From: Neisseria uirgultaei
Lineage (GTDB): Bacteria > Pseudomonadota > Gammaproteobacteria > Burkholderiales > Neisseriaceae
NCBI RefSeq assembly: GCF_962719845.1
Contig: NZ_CAUIYF010000001.1
Span: 160,572 to 224,571, forward strand
Length of the DNA stretch: 64,000 nucleotides
Direction: 5' to 3'
The position numbers and the translations under genes are program-made. Positions 23,638-32,821 of the stretch are shown piece after piece. Within the stretch, counting starts at the first letter, position 1. Every line of letters starts with the position of its first letter. The notes below the pieces were generated by a model. It saw nothing but the letters and a program-made list of their open reading frames with translations, did no database searches and had not been told where the DNA came from.

Positions 23638-25422
23638 ATGGCTTTAGTTGAATTGAAAGTGCCCGACATTGGTGGACACGAAAATGTAGATATTATCGCG
23701 GTTGAAGTGAACGTAGGCGACACCATCGCGGTTGACGATACCCTGATTACTTTGGAAACCGATAAAGCGACGATGGACGTGCCTGCCGAAGTTGCAGGCG
23801 TAGTCAAAGAAGTTAAAGTTAAAGTCGGCGACAAAATCTCTGAAGGTGGCTTGATTGTTGTCGTTGAGGCCGAAGGTGCAGCTGCTGCTCCTAAAGCCGA
23901 AGCGCCTGCTGCCCCTGCACAAGAAGCACCTAAAGCAGCCGCTCCTGCCCCTCAAGCCGCGCAATTCGGCGGTTCTGCCGATGCCGAATACGACGTAGTC
24001 GTATTGGGTGGCGGCCCTGGCGGTTATTCTGCTGCATTTGCCGCTGCCGATGAAGGCTTGAAAGTCGCCATCATCGAGCGTTACAAAACCTTGGGCGGCG
24101 TTTGTCTGAACGTCGGCTGTATCCCTTCCAAAGCCCTGTTGCACAACGCTGCCGTTATCGACGAAGTGCGCCACTTGGCTGCCAACGGCATCAAATACCC
24201 CGAGCCGGAACTCGACATCGATATGCTGCGCGCCTACAAAGACGGCGTGGTTTCCCGCCTCACCGGCGGTTTGGCAGGTATGGCGAAAGGCCGTAAAGTG
24301 GACGTTATCCAAGGCGACGGACAATTCTTGGATCCGCATCACTTGGAAGTGTCGCTGACTGCCGGCGACGCGTACGAACAGGCAGCCCCTACCGGCGAGA
24401 AAAAAATCGTTGCCTTCAAAAACTGTATCATTGCAGCAGGCAGCCGCGTAACCAAACTGCCTTTCATTCCTGAAGATCCGCGTATCATCGATTCCAGCGG
24501 CGCATTGGCGCTGAAAGAAGTACCGGGCAAACTGCTGATTATCGGCGGCGGCATTATCGGCCTCGAGATGGGTACGGTTTACAGCACACTGGGTTCGCGT
24601 TTGGATGTAGTTGAAATGATGGACGGCCTGATGCAAGGCGCAGACCGCGACTTGGTGAAAGTATGGCAAAAACAAAACGAATACCGTTTTGACAACATTA
24701 TGGTCAACACCAAAACCGTTGCAGTCGAGCCGAAAGAAGACGGCGTTTACGTTACCTTTGAAGGCGCGAACGCGCCGAAAGAGCCGCAACGCTACGATGC
24801 CGTATTGGTTGCCGCCGGCCGCGCACCCAACGGCAAACTCATCAGCGCGGAAAAAGCAGGCGTTGCCGTAACCGATCGCGGCTTCATCGAAGTGGACAAA
24901 CAAATGCGCACCAACGTGCCGCACATCTACGCCATCGGCGATATCGTCGGTCAACCGATGTTGGCACACAAAGCCGTTCACGAAGGCCACGTTGCCGCCG
25001 AAAACTGCGCCGGCCACAAAGCCTACTTCGACGCGCGCGTGATTCCGGGCGTTGCCTACACCTCCCCCGAAGTGGCGTGGGTGGGCGAAACCGAATTGTC
25101 CGCCAAAGCATCCGGCCGCAAAATCACCAAAGCCAACTTCCCGTGGGCTGCTTCCGGCCGCGCGATTGCCAACGGTTGCGACAACGGCTTTACCAAGCTG
25201 ATTTTCGATGCCGAAACCGGCCGCATCATCGGCGGCGGCATTGTCGGTCCGAACGGTGGCGACATGATCGGCGAAGTCTGCCTTGCCATCGAAATGGGCT
25301 GCGATGCGGCAGACATCGGCAAAACCATCCACCCGCACCCGACCTTGGGCGAATCCATCGGTATGGCGGCGGAAGTGGCATTGGGTACTTGTACCGACCT
25401 GCCTCCGCAAAAGAAAAAATAA
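23638..25422 (+). CDS. lpdA: Dihydrolipoamide dehydrogenase with N-terminal lipoyl domain (P64k)
   Basis: A 594-residue E3 of the PDH complex, the meningococcal P64k antigen. Residues 1-80 form a lipoyl domain with Lys43 in ETDKATMDVP. An Ala/Pro hinge follows, then FAD-binding GGGPGGYSAAFAA, the redox disulfide GGVCLNVGCIPSK, the NAD-binding GGGIIGLEMGTVYSTLGSRL and the C-terminal dimerisation domain with HPHPTLGE (active-site His). It reoxidises the dihydrolipoyl groups of AceF. The lipoyl segment is very close to that of aceF. AAAGG lies upstream of the ATG. Confidence 0.97.
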   Translation: MALVELKVPDIGGHENVDIIAVEVNVGDTIAVDDTLITLETDKATMDVPAEVAGVVKEVKVKVGDKISEGGLIVVVEAEGAAAAPKAEAPAAPAQEAPKAAAPAPQAAQFGGSADAEYDVVVLGGGPGGYSAAFAAADEGLKVAIIERYKTLGGVCLNVGCIPSKALLHNAAVIDEVRHLAANGIKYPEPELDIDMLRAYKDGVVSRLTGGLAGMAKGRKVDVIQGDGQFLDPHHLEVSLTAGDAYEQAAPTGEKKIVAFKNCIIAAGSRVTKLPFIPEDPRIIDSSGALALKEVPGKLLIIGGGIIGLEMGTVYSTLGSRLDVVEMMDGLMQGADRDLVKVWQKQNEYRFDNIMVNTKTVAVEPKEDGVYVTFEGANAPKEPQRYDAVLVAAGRAPNGKLISAEKAGVAVTDRGFIEVDKQMRTNVPHIYAIGDIVGQPMLAHKAVHEGHVAAENCAGHKAYFDARVIPGVAYTSPEVAWVGETELSAKASGRKITKANFPWAASGRAIANGCDNGFTKLIFDAETGRIIGGGIVGPNGGDMIGEVCLAIEMGCDAADIGKTIHPHPTLGESIGMAAEVALGTCTDLPPQKKK

Positions 25423-25460
25423 ATCCGACTGAATAAACAGCCATAAGGTTTATTTGAGCA

Positions 25461-25489
25461 AATGCCGTCTGAAATGTTCAGACGGCATT
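25461..25489. terminator. Inverted DUS pair after lpdA
   Basis: ATGCCGTCTGAA and its inverse with a three-base loop, flanked by A and T runs, about 40 bases after lpdA. It is the likely terminator of the PDH cluster. Confidence 0.8.
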
Positions 25490-25590
25490 TTCTGTTTTAC
25501 AGCGGATTAAAATATTCCCTACGTCCTGCCTAAAAACGAATCCGACACGTGTGGGGGACTGTTAGTTTTTGCACAAGGAACAAATAGAGT

Positions 25591-25637
25591 AAAAAAACGC
25601 TGAAATCTTCGGAAGACGTGGATTTCGGCGTTTTTTT
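25591..25637. terminator. Strong intrinsic terminator, bidirectional form
   Basis: A run of A, then ACGCTGAAATC paired with GATTTCGGCGT, then seven T. The stem is about 11 pairs with one mismatch. It lies between lpdA and the convergent S24 repressor and could stop transcription from either side. Confidence 0.75.
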
Positions 25638-25757
25638 GTATCCGGAAAAGTTACGCCAGCTTTTTCACGAAACCGCGCCGGAATGCGTGGTTTTCTGTTT
25701 AAAGCTGACGAGATTAGGGAATTTTTAAAACTGTTTTAAGAGGTTTTTAAAATGGAT

Positions 25758-26477
25758 TTAATCAATACTCCGGCCATACCACTCAACACGTCCAATGATG
25801 GCGATGTCGTCTTGGGTATTGTTCAAATCTATTTCAAACGGTGCGTAACGTGGACTTTCGGACGTTACAAGCAGTTTGCCCGGTATGCGTTGCACACGTT
25901 TGACAAAGAGGTCATTGCCTATACGCAAGACATATAGGCCGTCACGCGGGTCGGTTTCGGCGTGATTGATGAGGATGGAATCCCCATGATTGAGCACGCC
26001 CTCCATCGAATCGCCTTTAACGGTAATTACAGACAGTTTTTCCGGCTGTTTGGTCACATAGTTGTCAATCCAATATTTCCGGAAAGCCAAGCAGAACAAA
26101 GGTTCTTCGCCGAAGACCGGTGCGCCATACCCTGCTGCTGCGGCTACGTTGTAGCGCGGCACGAATACAAACTCTGACAAGTCGACAGGGTTGCCCATAG
26201 TGTCGGTAATTCCATCAGAATTTCTGCTTACAGAGAATGCTCCAGCGTTTTCCGGCCTGGCTTTATCGAGATACGGTAGGCCTTTGCCGGTCAGTAGCCA
26301 GTTTAAATCACACCCGGTAGATTCTTGAATCTTTATAAGGGTTTCAGTGTTTGGAAGGCCGTCGTTATACCAAATTCGGTTAAATCCGGGTGGGCTCATT
26401 CCAATATCTCTTGCAATAACCGCAGGCTTTGGGTTATCGCGCCATAAGTAGGTCAATCTTTCTTTAAAAGTATTCAT
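25758..26477 (-). CDS. Phage-type transcriptional repressor, HTH plus S24 (LexA-like) domain
   Basis: A 239-residue CI-like repressor. The N-terminal 70 residues form a helix-turn-helix (AVIARDIGMSPPGFNRIWYN). The C-terminal half is an S24 domain with the nucleophile Ser in KGDSMEGVLNHGDSI and a Lys in GNDLFVKRVQR, used for self-cleavage in the SOS response. An Ala-Gly-type cleavage site is suggested by VAAAAGYG. No other phage genes adjoin it, so it appears to be a leftover or domesticated repressor. Three half-sites upstream suggest autoregulation. It faces lpdA convergently. Confidence 0.85.
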   Translation of the reverse strand: MNTFKERLTYLWRDNPKPAVIARDIGMSPPGFNRIWYNDGLPNTETLIKIQESTGCDLNWLLTGKGLPYLDKARPENAGAFSVSRNSDGITDTMGNPVDLSEFVFVPRYNVAAAAGYGAPVFGEEPLFCLAFRKYWIDNYVTKQPEKLSVITVKGDSMEGVLNHGDSILINHAETDPRDGLYVLRIGNDLFVKRVQRIPGKLLVTSESPRYAPFEIDLNNTQDDIAIIGRVEWYGRSID

Positions 26478-26495
26478 AAGCTATCTCTATATGTG

Positions 26496-26535
26496 GTTGC
26501 ATACATAAAAATATCTATGTAACTTTCTATGCAAC
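26496..26535. promoter_or_regulatory. Candidate operator of the S24 repressor
   Basis: GTTGCATA (26496-26503) is inverted relative to TATGTAAC (26516-26523) and TATGCAAC (26528-26535). Three related half-sites lie within 40 bases, directly upstream of the repressor start at 26477. This is typical of an autoregulatory phage repressor operator, and is inferred from symmetry alone. Confidence 0.5.
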
Positions 26536-26592
26536 TAAATGCACGGCTTATCTGAAGGAATGGTTGAAAACGGCAGTTTCCAATACAACAAA

Positions 26593-26619
26593 ATGCCGTC
26601 TGAACATTTCAGACGGCAT
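26593..26619. terminator. Inverted DUS pair after the DUF945 gene
   Basis: Twelve-base-pair DUS hairpin with a three-base loop, 15 bases past the stop codon of the minus-strand gene at 26635. Confidence 0.75.
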
Positions 26620-26634
26620 TTGGCATAAACGGCA

Positions 26635-28185
26635 TTAATGCGGCTGGCCGGAAACCATATCTCCCTCGTCAAAATCAGGATCGGGTTCATTTTGCAGCGT
26701 TTTCCCGTTTAACTTCAGGGCGTTGTTTTTAAGGGAAATGACCGTATCAATCTGATTACCGTCTAAAGTAAGATATTTTTCCCTTGCCATACTTTGAATC
26801 GTACTGTCCACCATCAGGCGCAATGTTTCATTAATATCGGCAATGCTTGCCCTGCCTTCCGCCTCATCTTCGGCATTGACGCTGAAAATATTACCTGCCT
26901 GACTGACCGCCAAGTCTTCCAGCATTTTTTGAGGCATGCTCATTCTGATGTCTGCCTCGGTTTTCTTCAACATCAGTCCCAATTGGTTCAAATCTTCCTT
27001 CTTCAGATCTTTAAACATAATTTTCCCGCCCACATCGATTTTGCCCGACGGAAGCGTGAAACGGAACGTTTTGATGTCGAGTACCGGGTTATGGGTAAAT
27101 AATCCGGAAGCCTCGCCTTTGACGGCGGCAATCAAATCATTGCGGATTTGCTCCTCGGTCATTTTTTTGGCGGAAATCTGTGCAAACTTGCGTTTCAATA
27201 CGGTTAAGGCAGAAGCATCGAGGTGTTCGGCGGCGATATGGATATCCAGCGGGCCATATTTTTCATCGCCGTACACCAGCGTGTCGAAACGGAACTGCCC
27301 TTCACTGTCGATAAATGAGCCTGATTCCCCGGTCTTGGTTGAAAAAGCCAGTTTGCCGACTTCGATTTTGGAAGGTGCGATGCTGCCGTTGGGATTGATA
27401 AACGCGCCAATCTGCAAATCGGTAACAAGATTGACCAGTTCGTTTAACTTGACGTTGTAATCGACACCCTCTTTCCATTCTAAGGAAAATTTTTCCAAGG
27501 TCAGATTACTGCTGCCCAAAGCAAGCGGATTGATGCCGTCTGAAGTTTCCGAATCGAAATGCACTTTTTCAAACGCGGCATCGCCTTTGTCTGCCAGCTT
27601 GATTTTAAACAAGGGGGCATCATAGCCGTTCCGGTAGCTTTTGAAACCTTTTTGATAAACCGTTTCCCCCGTCAGGCCTTCCCAGTGCAGCCTGATGCCC
27701 GACAGTTCTTCATAATCGAAGGCGGGAACGCTGACTTCCATCTTGCCGCTGCCGTTAAAATAAACGGTATTGGCAAGGGAAACCGGGGCTTGTTTTCCAA
27801 AAAAGCGTTCCAAAACTTTTTCCGTTTCAGGCGCGTATTTGAACTCGGTTTCAATGTGCGCCTGCGTGCCGAATCCGCCGGCAAAAGGACCGTGTGTGAT
27901 ATGGTTTACCAGCGTAACCGGCTGTTCCAACACTGTTTTCAGGTTATCCGGCAGGTATTTCTGCGCATTATGCAGCAACTCGGGTTTCAGACGGATGACC
28001 GTCGTTTCCGTAGAGGTAAACCAGCCGCGGTCATATTGGTGCGATTCGACGGTCAAGAAGCCCGTTTCCTGCAATATTTTTTGCTGCTGCGTCAGGCTTT
28101 CTTCTGCTTTGACACCCAAATAATAAGGTGTCCCCAAAGCAACGCCGAGCAATACTGCCGCAACTGAAATCAAAGGTTTTTTCAT
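26635..28185 (-). CDS. YdgA family (DUF945) protein
   Basis: A 516-residue protein of the YdgA/DUF945 family, with an N-terminal membrane anchor (about residues 4-25, PLISVAAVLLGVALGTPYYL) and a large periplasmic part rich in beta strands (HYDRGWFTSTETTVIRLKPE-like repeats; ITHGPFAGGFGTQAHIETEF). The function is unknown. The start MKKPLISV at 28185 fits the signal anchor better than an ATG four codons upstream. It stands alone between DUS hairpins. A DUS lies inside the gene near 27534. Confidence 0.8.
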   Translation of the reverse strand: MKKPLISVAAVLLGVALGTPYYLGVKAEESLTQQQKILQETGFLTVESHQYDRGWFTSTETTVIRLKPELLHNAQKYLPDNLKTVLEQPVTLVNHITHGPFAGGFGTQAHIETEFKYAPETEKVLERFFGKQAPVSLANTVYFNGSGKMEVSVPAFDYEELSGIRLHWEGLTGETVYQKGFKSYRNGYDAPLFKIKLADKGDAAFEKVHFDSETSDGINPLALGSSNLTLEKFSLEWKEGVDYNVKLNELVNLVTDLQIGAFINPNGSIAPSKIEVGKLAFSTKTGESGSFIDSEGQFRFDTLVYGDEKYGPLDIHIAAEHLDASALTVLKRKFAQISAKKMTEEQIRNDLIAAVKGEASGLFTHNPVLDIKTFRFTLPSGKIDVGGKIMFKDLKKEDLNQLGLMLKKTEADIRMSMPQKMLEDLAVSQAGNIFSVNAEDEAEGRASIADINETLRLMVDSTIQSMAREKYLTLDGNQIDTVISLKNNALKLNGKTLQNEPDPDFDEGDMVSGQPH

Positions 28186-28261
28186 CACTTCAAACAAGCA
28201 GGTTTCAAAGGTACTAGAATAGCATTATTTAAGCATATCCCGCTATATTTCTTTAAAAGAA

Positions 28262-28290
28262 ATGCCGTCTGAAACCTGTTCGGACGGCAT
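28262..28290. terminator. DUS-type hairpin after the TonB receptor gene
   Basis: ATGCCGTCTGAA faces TTCGGACGGCAT with a five-base loop. One arm carries a base change that still pairs by G-T. It lies 19 bases past the receptor stop. Confidence 0.65.
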
Positions 28291-28308
28291 TTTCCGGATG
28301 TAGGGAAA

Positions 28309-30552
28309 TCAGAAATCCAATTCCGCTTTCAGCCAGTAAGTACGCGGCATACCGACGACGGCGAAGCTGCGGTCGAATTGGCCACGTTGTACCTGCCAGT
28401 AGTTTTTGTTGAATAGGTTTTCTACCGAGCTGCTGACGGTCAACGTATTTTTGCCGAGCTTGGTTTTGTAGCGCGCGCCTACATCAACCAAGGTATAGGA
28501 CGGGAAGGCGTATTGTTTTTGCGTGTCTTGGTAAGACTTGCCGAAATACGAAACATTACCGTTTAAAGTTAAGCCTTTGGCAAACGGTGTATCCCATTCC
28601 AAACCTGCTTTGGCAATCACGCGCGGATTGGCGACTTGTACGCCGTTAACCAGCATATCGCGTGAATTTGGATACTCTTTCACGGTCGATTGCAGATACA
28701 TCAGACCCAAAGTCGGGCGCAGGGTTTTGTTTAACAGGTTGGCGTATGCGTTGAACTCGATACCGCGATTGCGTTCCATTCCTTGCTCGTCGCCCTTCGC
28801 GCCGCCTTGCGTTTTGTATGCTGCAAAATCAGTACCTGTTTTGGTATTACCCCTCCAGTATCCCGGGCGTTTGATTTGGAACGCGTTCAAAGTGGTCACG
28901 AAATCGCCCCAGTTTTTACGCACGCCCACTTCAAACTGGCGGCTGACGCGCGGTTTCGCCATTGTCGTTTCGCCGGAACCATCGGTTTTGATGTCGGCAG
29001 GCTCTAAGTCTTCCATATAGTTGCCGTAAACGACCAAATCGGGCTGCGGCACCCACGCCGCCATCAGCATCGGGCTGAAGCGTTTGGCATTGCCGCTCTG
29101 TGATTTTTTCTTATCGGTGTATTCAACCGCTTGGAAACGTCCGCCCAAAGTCAGGCGGTATTTGTTATCCACGAAGCCCAAGGTGTCGGACAAAGCCAGG
29201 CTGTTAACTTTGATATTGGCATCCAAGTTGGCGGTTTTCGCCCAAGAATTGGGATAGTCGGCTGTAAACGATGCCAATTGATGCTCAATATTTCCGTTTG
29301 CGTTCACTTCTACCTTGTTGTTGCCGTCCTTGCCGTTTATGGTTTTCCGCTGACGGATGATACGGTCGAAAGCCGTACTCCAGTTGTGTGTTACCGGGCC
29401 GGTTTCAAATTCGCCGCGTGCGGTCAGGTTCATACTCAAAGTACGGAAATATTGGTCGGTCAGGTGCGCCGTGCCGGTATGGTATTGGTTGGCACTTGAG
29501 CAGGTAGCGGTTTGGTCGCTCGCACCGCTTGTACCGCAAACGGTCGGGGAAATCAGCGTGCCGTAATAACGCGCCTTGTTGTAGCCGATACCGCCGGTAA
29601 TTTGGGCATTGTCAAACGCATCCCATTCAAAGGTCAGCATATTGGTTTCGCCGACAGTGTTTTGCCAGTTCCAAGAAGGCAGCAGGTTGGTTTTACCATC
29701 GGGCGCATCAAACAAGCGTCCGTTGGCGTTTTGAATATCCTGCATACGCGCGCGGCCGCCGTTGGTTTTGCGTTTCGCGTAGATGGAGTCGAACGCCACG
29801 CGCAGTGTTTCGCCGCGATAGTCGGCATTTACCGCAAATTCTTTGTTGTCTTCGCTGTAACCGTGGCGCGGAGTGTCGCCGTGGCGCAGTTTGCCGTTGG
29901 CGCGCACGCCGAACTCTTTGTTTTCGCCGAAGCGTTGGCCCAAGTCGAACGTACCTTGGGCACGGTTGTTGCTAAACCAGCCCAAACCGATTTTGCGGTT
30001 GCCTTCGTCGGCGGCTTTTTTGGTTTCGATGTTGACGGAACCGGATACCGCGCCTTCAGGGTCCATGCCATTTACGGCGGTGGACGCGCCTTTAATCAGC
30101 TGTGCGGAACCGACATGCACGCTGGCCGTGCCTTGCGTGCCGTACATCCCTGCCAAACCGTTGACGCTGAATTGGCGCGAGTCAAGCTGATAACCGCGGA
30201 AATACAAACCGGTAAGCGTGTTGCTTTCGCCGCCGAACTGCCAAACGGAAGCGTCTTTTTTGGCTACGGCATCCACCAAAGTACGCGCTTCGGTGTTGTT
30301 GAGGGCTTGCTCGTCGTAATTAACGACGGTAATCGGTGCGGTAAAGGCGTTGGCCTTACCCAACAAACCCAAGTTCACGCGGTCGCGCAAGTCGCCGTCG
30401 CTGGCAATGGAGTAAGAACGGGCGGCTTTGACGCGTTTGGCATCGGCACGGACATGAACCTGTCCGAGTTCGCCCTGCTGCGGAACATTGTCGGCGGCAG
30501 ACGAAAACGCACTCAAAATCAACAGCGGCATTAAGGCAAGTTTTTTGTTCAT
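28309..30552 (-). CDS. TonB-dependent siderophore-type outer membrane receptor
   Basis: A 747-residue outer membrane protein: signal peptide (about 1-20, LALMPLLILSAFSSA), a plug domain (about 50-190, with DASVWQFGGESNTLTGLYFR and the GASTAVNGMDPEGAVSGSVN signature), then a beta barrel ending in Phe (WLKAELDF). The plug sequence places it among siderophore receptors of the FhuE/FpvA type. The ligand is unknown. It would be powered by TonB-ExbBD. A sigma-70 promoter overlapped by a Fur-box-like sequence lies 74 bases upstream, so expression is probably repressed by iron. It is monocistronic between hairpins. Confidence 0.88.
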   Translation of the reverse strand: MNKKLALMPLLILSAFSSAADNVPQQGELGQVHVRADAKRVKAARSYSIASDGDLRDRVNLGLLGKANAFTAPITVVNYDEQALNNTEARTLVDAVAKKDASVWQFGGESNTLTGLYFRGYQLDSRQFSVNGLAGMYGTQGTASVHVGSAQLIKGASTAVNGMDPEGAVSGSVNIETKKAADEGNRKIGLGWFSNNRAQGTFDLGQRFGENKEFGVRANGKLRHGDTPRHGYSEDNKEFAVNADYRGETLRVAFDSIYAKRKTNGGRARMQDIQNANGRLFDAPDGKTNLLPSWNWQNTVGETNMLTFEWDAFDNAQITGGIGYNKARYYGTLISPTVCGTSGASDQTATCSSANQYHTGTAHLTDQYFRTLSMNLTARGEFETGPVTHNWSTAFDRIIRQRKTINGKDGNNKVEVNANGNIEHQLASFTADYPNSWAKTANLDANIKVNSLALSDTLGFVDNKYRLTLGGRFQAVEYTDKKKSQSGNAKRFSPMLMAAWVPQPDLVVYGNYMEDLEPADIKTDGSGETTMAKPRVSRQFEVGVRKNWGDFVTTLNAFQIKRPGYWRGNTKTGTDFAAYKTQGGAKGDEQGMERNRGIEFNAYANLLNKTLRPTLGLMYLQSTVKEYPNSRDMLVNGVQVANPRVIAKAGLEWDTPFAKGLTLNGNVSYFGKSYQDTQKQYAFPSYTLVDVGARYKTKLGKNTLTVSSSVENLFNKNYWQVQRGQFDRSFAVVGMPRTYWLKAELDF

Positions 30553-30625
30553 GAAAACGCTCCCTTTATTGATTGTTCAAATTTGAATTGGAAAAGATAA
30601 AACCCAAAGGATATTTTGTGCGCGC

Positions 30626-30654
30626 ATTATATTTGATAATCAAAACCATTACAA
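30626..30654 (-). promoter_or_regulatory. Promoter with overlapping Fur-box-like sequence for the TonB receptor
   Basis: On the minus strand, TTGTAA (30649-30654) is 17 bases from a perfect TATAAT (30626-30631). The plus-strand text GATAATCAAAACCATTA over the spacer (30635-30651) matches about 12 of 19 positions of the Fur consensus. The downstream gene is an iron-type receptor, which supports the assignment. Confidence 0.6.
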
Positions 30655-30832
30655 AACGAATCCATACGCTTAATCTATCCGCCTACCAAATATCGGTTTA
30701 TTTCTATTTTCAAGTGTGTACTTTATACCACACCGGCAGGGTGTGCCGTCACTCCACGCTTTAGGCGGCAATAAAGGAAAAGTTAACGAACCGACAATAT
30801 CCGACCAAAAGATTGTTCCGCTTCAAAGCAAA

Positions 30833-30870
30833 ATGCCGTCTGAAATACGGTCGGGTATTTCAGACGGCAT
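30833..30870. terminator. Inverted DUS pair after suhB
   Basis: DUS arms extended by pairing of AAATAC with GTATTT. It lies about 34 bases past the end of suhB on the minus strand. Confidence 0.75.
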
Positions 30871-30903
30871 TCTATTCTTCCCTTCCTTCGGGAAAGACTC
30901 GGA

Positions 30904-31689
30904 TTAAACGTGTGCGGAAATGATTTTTAACATTTGCGCCAGCACTTTGGGATTGGCAGCCACAATATCTCCGCTTTCCAGCCAGCCGTCTTCACCCGTC
31001 ATATCGGTTACGATACCGCCCGCTTCCTGAACAATCAATGCGCCTGCGGCAATGTCCCACGGTTTGAGGTTGAACTCGAAAAAGCCGTCAAAACGACCAG
31101 TCGCTACGGCGCACAAATCCAAAGAAGCCGCGCCTTCCCTGCGTCCGCCAGCGGTTTTTGCCAAAAAGTCTTTCAGAATCGCCAGATATTTGTCCATCAT
31201 GCTTTGATCGACAACGGGGAAGCCCGTACCGATCAGGCAGCGGTTCAATTCTATGCGGTTGGAAACGCGGATGCGGCGGTCGTTGAGCAACGCGCCTTTG
31301 CCGCGCGAAGCCATATATACGTCGTTGCGCTCGGGTGCGTACACCAAAGCTTCCTGCAACACGCCTTTGTGCAGGAGCGCCATAGAGATGGCGTATTGAG
31401 GATGGCCGTGGAGGAAGTTGGTCGTGCCGTCGAGCGGATCGATAATCCATTCGTACTCGGCAGTGGCTTTACCGTGGGAGCCGCCTTCTTCGCAAGTGAT
31501 TTTGTGGTGCGGATAGGCTTCTTTCAAAGCCTCAACCAGGATGATTTCGGAATTGCGGTCAACATCGGAAACAAAATCGTTGAAGGCTTTGCTGTCGGTT
31601 TTGACGGCATCGAGGTTGCCTGCGGCGCGTATCATCATCTGACCGGCACGGCGGGCGGCTTTAAAGGCTGTATTCAAAAACGGATTCAT
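30904..31689 (-). CDS. suhB: Inositol-1-monophosphatase family protein
   Basis: A 261-residue cytoplasmic phosphatase with the metal-binding motifs EEGG (about 69-72), DPLDGTTNFLHGHPQY (about 86-101) and the C-terminal PWDIAAGALIVQEAGG. It hydrolyses inositol monophosphates and related sugar phosphates. In E. coli SuhB also joins rRNA antitermination complexes. The length is normal. It is divergent from trmJ with a 243-base spacer that contains a DUS near 31860. Confidence 0.92.
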   Translation of the reverse strand: MNPFLNTAFKAARRAGQMMIRAAGNLDAVKTDSKAFNDFVSDVDRNSEIILVEALKEAYPHHKITCEEGGSHGKATAEYEWIIDPLDGTTNFLHGHPQYAISMALLHKGVLQEALVYAPERNDVYMASRGKGALLNDRRIRVSNRIELNRCLIGTGFPVVDQSMMDKYLAILKDFLAKTAGGRREGAASLDLCAVATGRFDGFFEFNLKPWDIAAGALIVQEAGGIVTDMTGEDGWLESGDIVAANPKVLAQMLKIISAHV

Positions 31690-31932
31690 CAGATTTCCTT
31701 AAGGGTGGCATACCGCCGGTTCGGACGTGCAGTCCTTCGGAGCGGCAAAATCGGAGTTTATTTGGTTGGGGTAAACCCTGCCAAATCGGGTAAAATACCG
31801 CCTGACGCGTGTCTGCTTCAGGCGCAACGTTAAATTTCCGACGTTGTTAAAGAACATTTCAGACGGCATTTGACCGTCCGAACGAAAAAGACGGCGCATT
31901 ATACCCTATTCCATTCCGACCGAAAACCGAAC

Positions 31933-32751
31933 ATGACTGCCCTCAAACCCTCCCTGCACGCTTATCTGGACAACATCCGCATCGTCCTGACCCGCACCAG
32001 CCACCCCGCCAATATCGGCTCTGCCGCACGCGCGATGAAAACGATGGGCCTGCACAGGCTGACCATCGTCGCCCCCAATCTGATGGCTACGCCGATGACG
32101 GAAAACCCGCCCGTTTTCAATCCCGATGACGTGCAAAGTTTTGCACTGCCTGAAGAAAGTTTCATCCTCGCTTCGGGCGCGGCGGACGTATTGCACAACG
32201 CCGAAATCGTCGCCACGCTGGACGAAGCCCTTGCCGACACCACCATCGCCTGCGCCCTCACCAGCCGCCGCCGCGAAATCACCGCCCCGTTGCAAACCCC
32301 GCGCGCACTCGTTCCCGAGCTGTTGCAGGCGGCGCAACGCGGCGAACAGGCCGCACTCGTGTTCGGCAACGAAACCTTCGGCTTGAGCATCGAAGAAGTC
32401 CAAGCCTGCAACCGACTGATGACCATCAACGGCAACCCCGATTATTTCTCGCTCAACCTCGCCCAAGCCGTGCAGGTCGCGTGTTACGAAATCTTCAGCC
32501 AGACCGATATGCCCATGACCCACCTGCAACAGGAAGACCATGCCGCGACCCACGAGCAAATCAAAGGTATGGTCGCCCATATGGAAAGCGTGATGGACAG
32601 CATCGGCTTTTTCAACCGCCGCAACGGCGAACGCCTGATGCGCCGTATGCAGAGCCTGTTCGGACGCGCCAACACGCAAACGGAAGACATCGACATCCTG
32701 CGCGGTTTTTTCAATACGCTGCAACAGCGTCTGAAGGACGGGCAATCCTAA
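31933..32751 (+). CDS. trmJ: tRNA (cytidine/uridine-2'-O-)-methyltransferase TrmJ
   Basis: A 272-residue SPOUT methyltransferase of the TrmJ type, which methylates the ribose of position 32 in tRNAs. Motifs are VLTRTSHPANIGSAARAMKT at the start, ALVFGNETFGLSIEEVQACN in the middle and the knot segment NPDYFSLNLAQAVQVACYEI. The C-terminal 90 residues form the helical extension typical of TrmJ. The ATG at 31933 is preferred to an upstream frame at 31870 without conservation. It is followed by a DUS hairpin. Confidence 0.92.
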   Translation: MTALKPSLHAYLDNIRIVLTRTSHPANIGSAARAMKTMGLHRLTIVAPNLMATPMTENPPVFNPDDVQSFALPEESFILASGAADVLHNAEIVATLDEALADTTIACALTSRRREITAPLQTPRALVPELLQAAQRGEQAALVFGNETFGLSIEEVQACNRLMTINGNPDYFSLNLAQAVQVACYEIFSQTDMPMTHLQQEDHAATHEQIKGMVAHMESVMDSIGFFNRRNGERLMRRMQSLFGRANTQTEDIDILRGFFNTLQQRLKDGQS

Positions 32752-32755
32752 GCAC

Positions 32756-32786
32756 ATGCCGTCTGAATCCGCTTTTCAGACGGCAT
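32756..32786. terminator. Inverted DUS pair after trmJ
   Basis: Twelve-base-pair DUS hairpin beginning four bases after the trmJ stop. Confidence 0.75.
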
Positions 32787-32821
32787 TTCAGGAAAAATCA
32801 GAATACAGAAACAGGAAAACC

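Noticed and set aside
23644..25410. Open frame of 588 codons antisense to lpdA
   Set aside because: It mirrors the codon bias of lpdA, has Ala/Val/Phe-rich low-complexity composition, no known motif, and covers an intact essential gene.
26561..26629. Short frame of 22 codons divergent from the S24 repressor as a Cro-like gene
   Set aside because: It reads through a DUS hairpin and has no helix-turn-helix character.
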